Positions 63,549-64,000 of a DNA stretch of 64,000 nt are shown in pieces; position 1 is the stretch's first letter, and each line of letters begins with the position of its first letter. The DNA comes from a virus. The notes under the pieces were generated by a model. The model was not told where the DNA came from. It ran no database searches and worked only from the letters and a program-made list of their open reading frames with translations. Location of the stretch: the IMG/VR virus record IMGVR_UViG_3300025889_000087, positions 1 to 64,000 of that record. One strand, 5' to 3'. The translations under genes were made by a program, and so were the position numbers.

Positions 63549-64000
63549 TGTCGGGAACAGGATTCCTTGACGGATTCAAGGCCAAGTCGGGCTCCTTTGA
63601 GCCCGCCCCGAAGGCGGAGAAACCGCCTGCGGAGAAGAAGGCCGCTCCGGCCCCCGTGGAGGCCGCTCCTGCGCCTGCGAAGGCCAAGGCAGACCCTCCG
63701 ACCCTTCCGACCCCTCCACCGGCCCCTGTGGCCTCTCAGACGGGCGGAAGTGCGGCGAGCCGCCTCATCCGTGCTGCGCGAGCCGCGGCGAGCCGCGACC
63801 TGCAATACGTCATGTGCGGCATCGCCGGACATCCCAAGACAGGAAAGACGGGTATGGTCCTCGACTCCCTGACCTCCAAAGAAATTGAGGCGGGTGCTGA
63901 GATTTGGCACATTGACTTCGACCTCGGCGGTGAAACGACGAAGGCTGCTCACCACAAGGACAAGGCGGCGAACATCGTCGTCATCAATCCTTGGGTGTTC
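63545..64000 (+). CDS. RecA/RadA-like P-loop ATPase (Sak4-type?), N-terminal part (cut by window edge)
   Basis: A disordered Ala/Pro/Lys-rich N-terminus of about 70 residues precedes the ATPase: GIAGHPKTGKTGMVLD with Walker A GHPKTGKT (about 94-101), followed by IWHIDFDLGGE. This is the pattern of phage RecA-like annealing/recombination ATPases such as Sak4 and archaeal RadA paralogues. The protein runs off the right edge, so Walker B and family-specific loops cannot be checked. The start overlaps the preceding gene's stop (ATGATG). Confidence 0.75.
   Translation, partial: MMSGTGFLDGFKAKSGSFEPAPKAEKPPAEKKAAPAPVEAAPAPAKAKADPPTLPTPPPAPVASQTGGSAASRLIRAARAAASRDLQYVMCGIAGHPKTGKTGMVLDSLTSKEIEAGAEIWHIDFDLGGETTKAAHHKDKAANIVVINPWVF

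Overview
The window looks like part of the genome of a tailed double-stranded DNA virus (HK97-type capsid, Caudoviricetes) infecting an archaeon. The virion genes are of tailed-virus type: major capsid protein, prohead protease, portal and large terminase. The information-processing genes are archaeal: a group II chaperonin (thermosome), an RFC-type clamp loader subunit, an archaeal DNA-ligase homologue, a TFB-like cyclin-box protein, and promoters with TATA boxes placed for leaderless or short-leader transcripts. This combination, with GC-rich coding and several marine-virus-type domains, suggests a virus of marine Group II Euryarchaeota (Poseidoniales, magrovirus-like). The host assignment is inference; the other statements are read from the sequence.

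Layout. (1) Positions 1-29316, minus strand: one long, tightly coupled virion operon. From its promoter end it encodes a metallopeptidase-motif protein, a Gp88-like protein, a Dam-type methyltransferase, an RHH regulator, membrane proteins, a Ras/Arf-like GTPase, a zinc-HTH protein, an HMG-CoA lyase, two small tagged proteins, several proline/glutamine-rich proteins, large terminase, a protein ending in a LAGLIDADG-like domain, portal, small proteins, a 1166-residue protein with a DNA-ligase-like domain, prohead protease and the start of the major capsid gene. (2) 29404-30975, plus: thermosome. (3) 30980-39747, minus: fifteen consecutive small genes whose products all begin with the same short peptide, roughly M-x-AFDxAWSVVKAP, followed by unrelated bodies that look like ADP-ribosyltransferases, GNAT acetyltransferases, a zinc metallopeptidase and unknowns. 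(4) 39841-40734: a non-coding region full of inverted repeats, a likely terminator and origin candidate. (5) 40779-64000, plus: the early/replication operon, with an SF1 helicase, a DUF932 protein, many small zinc-ribbon proteins, a UV-endonuclease-like protein, an SF2 helicase, a methyltransferase-nuclease fusion, a TFB-like protein, a catalytically dead ligase homologue, RFC small subunit, an OB-fold protein and a RecA-like ATPase cut by the right edge.

The most interesting feature is region 3. A conserved N-terminal helix on a battery of unrelated putative effectors resembles the capsid-targeting sequence of T4 internal proteins and the packaged ADP-ribosyltransferase Alt. I propose that the peptide loads these proteins into the prohead for injection with the DNA. 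The same peptide occurs on two proteins inside the virion operon. The second strong signal is a five-copy promoter/operator in the early region: a TATA element followed at fixed spacing by a palindrome, which should define a regulon. Other unusual cargo includes a viral HMG-CoA lyase, a viral Ras-like GTPase and two degenerate ligase domains, one in the replication operon and one in the capsid operon.
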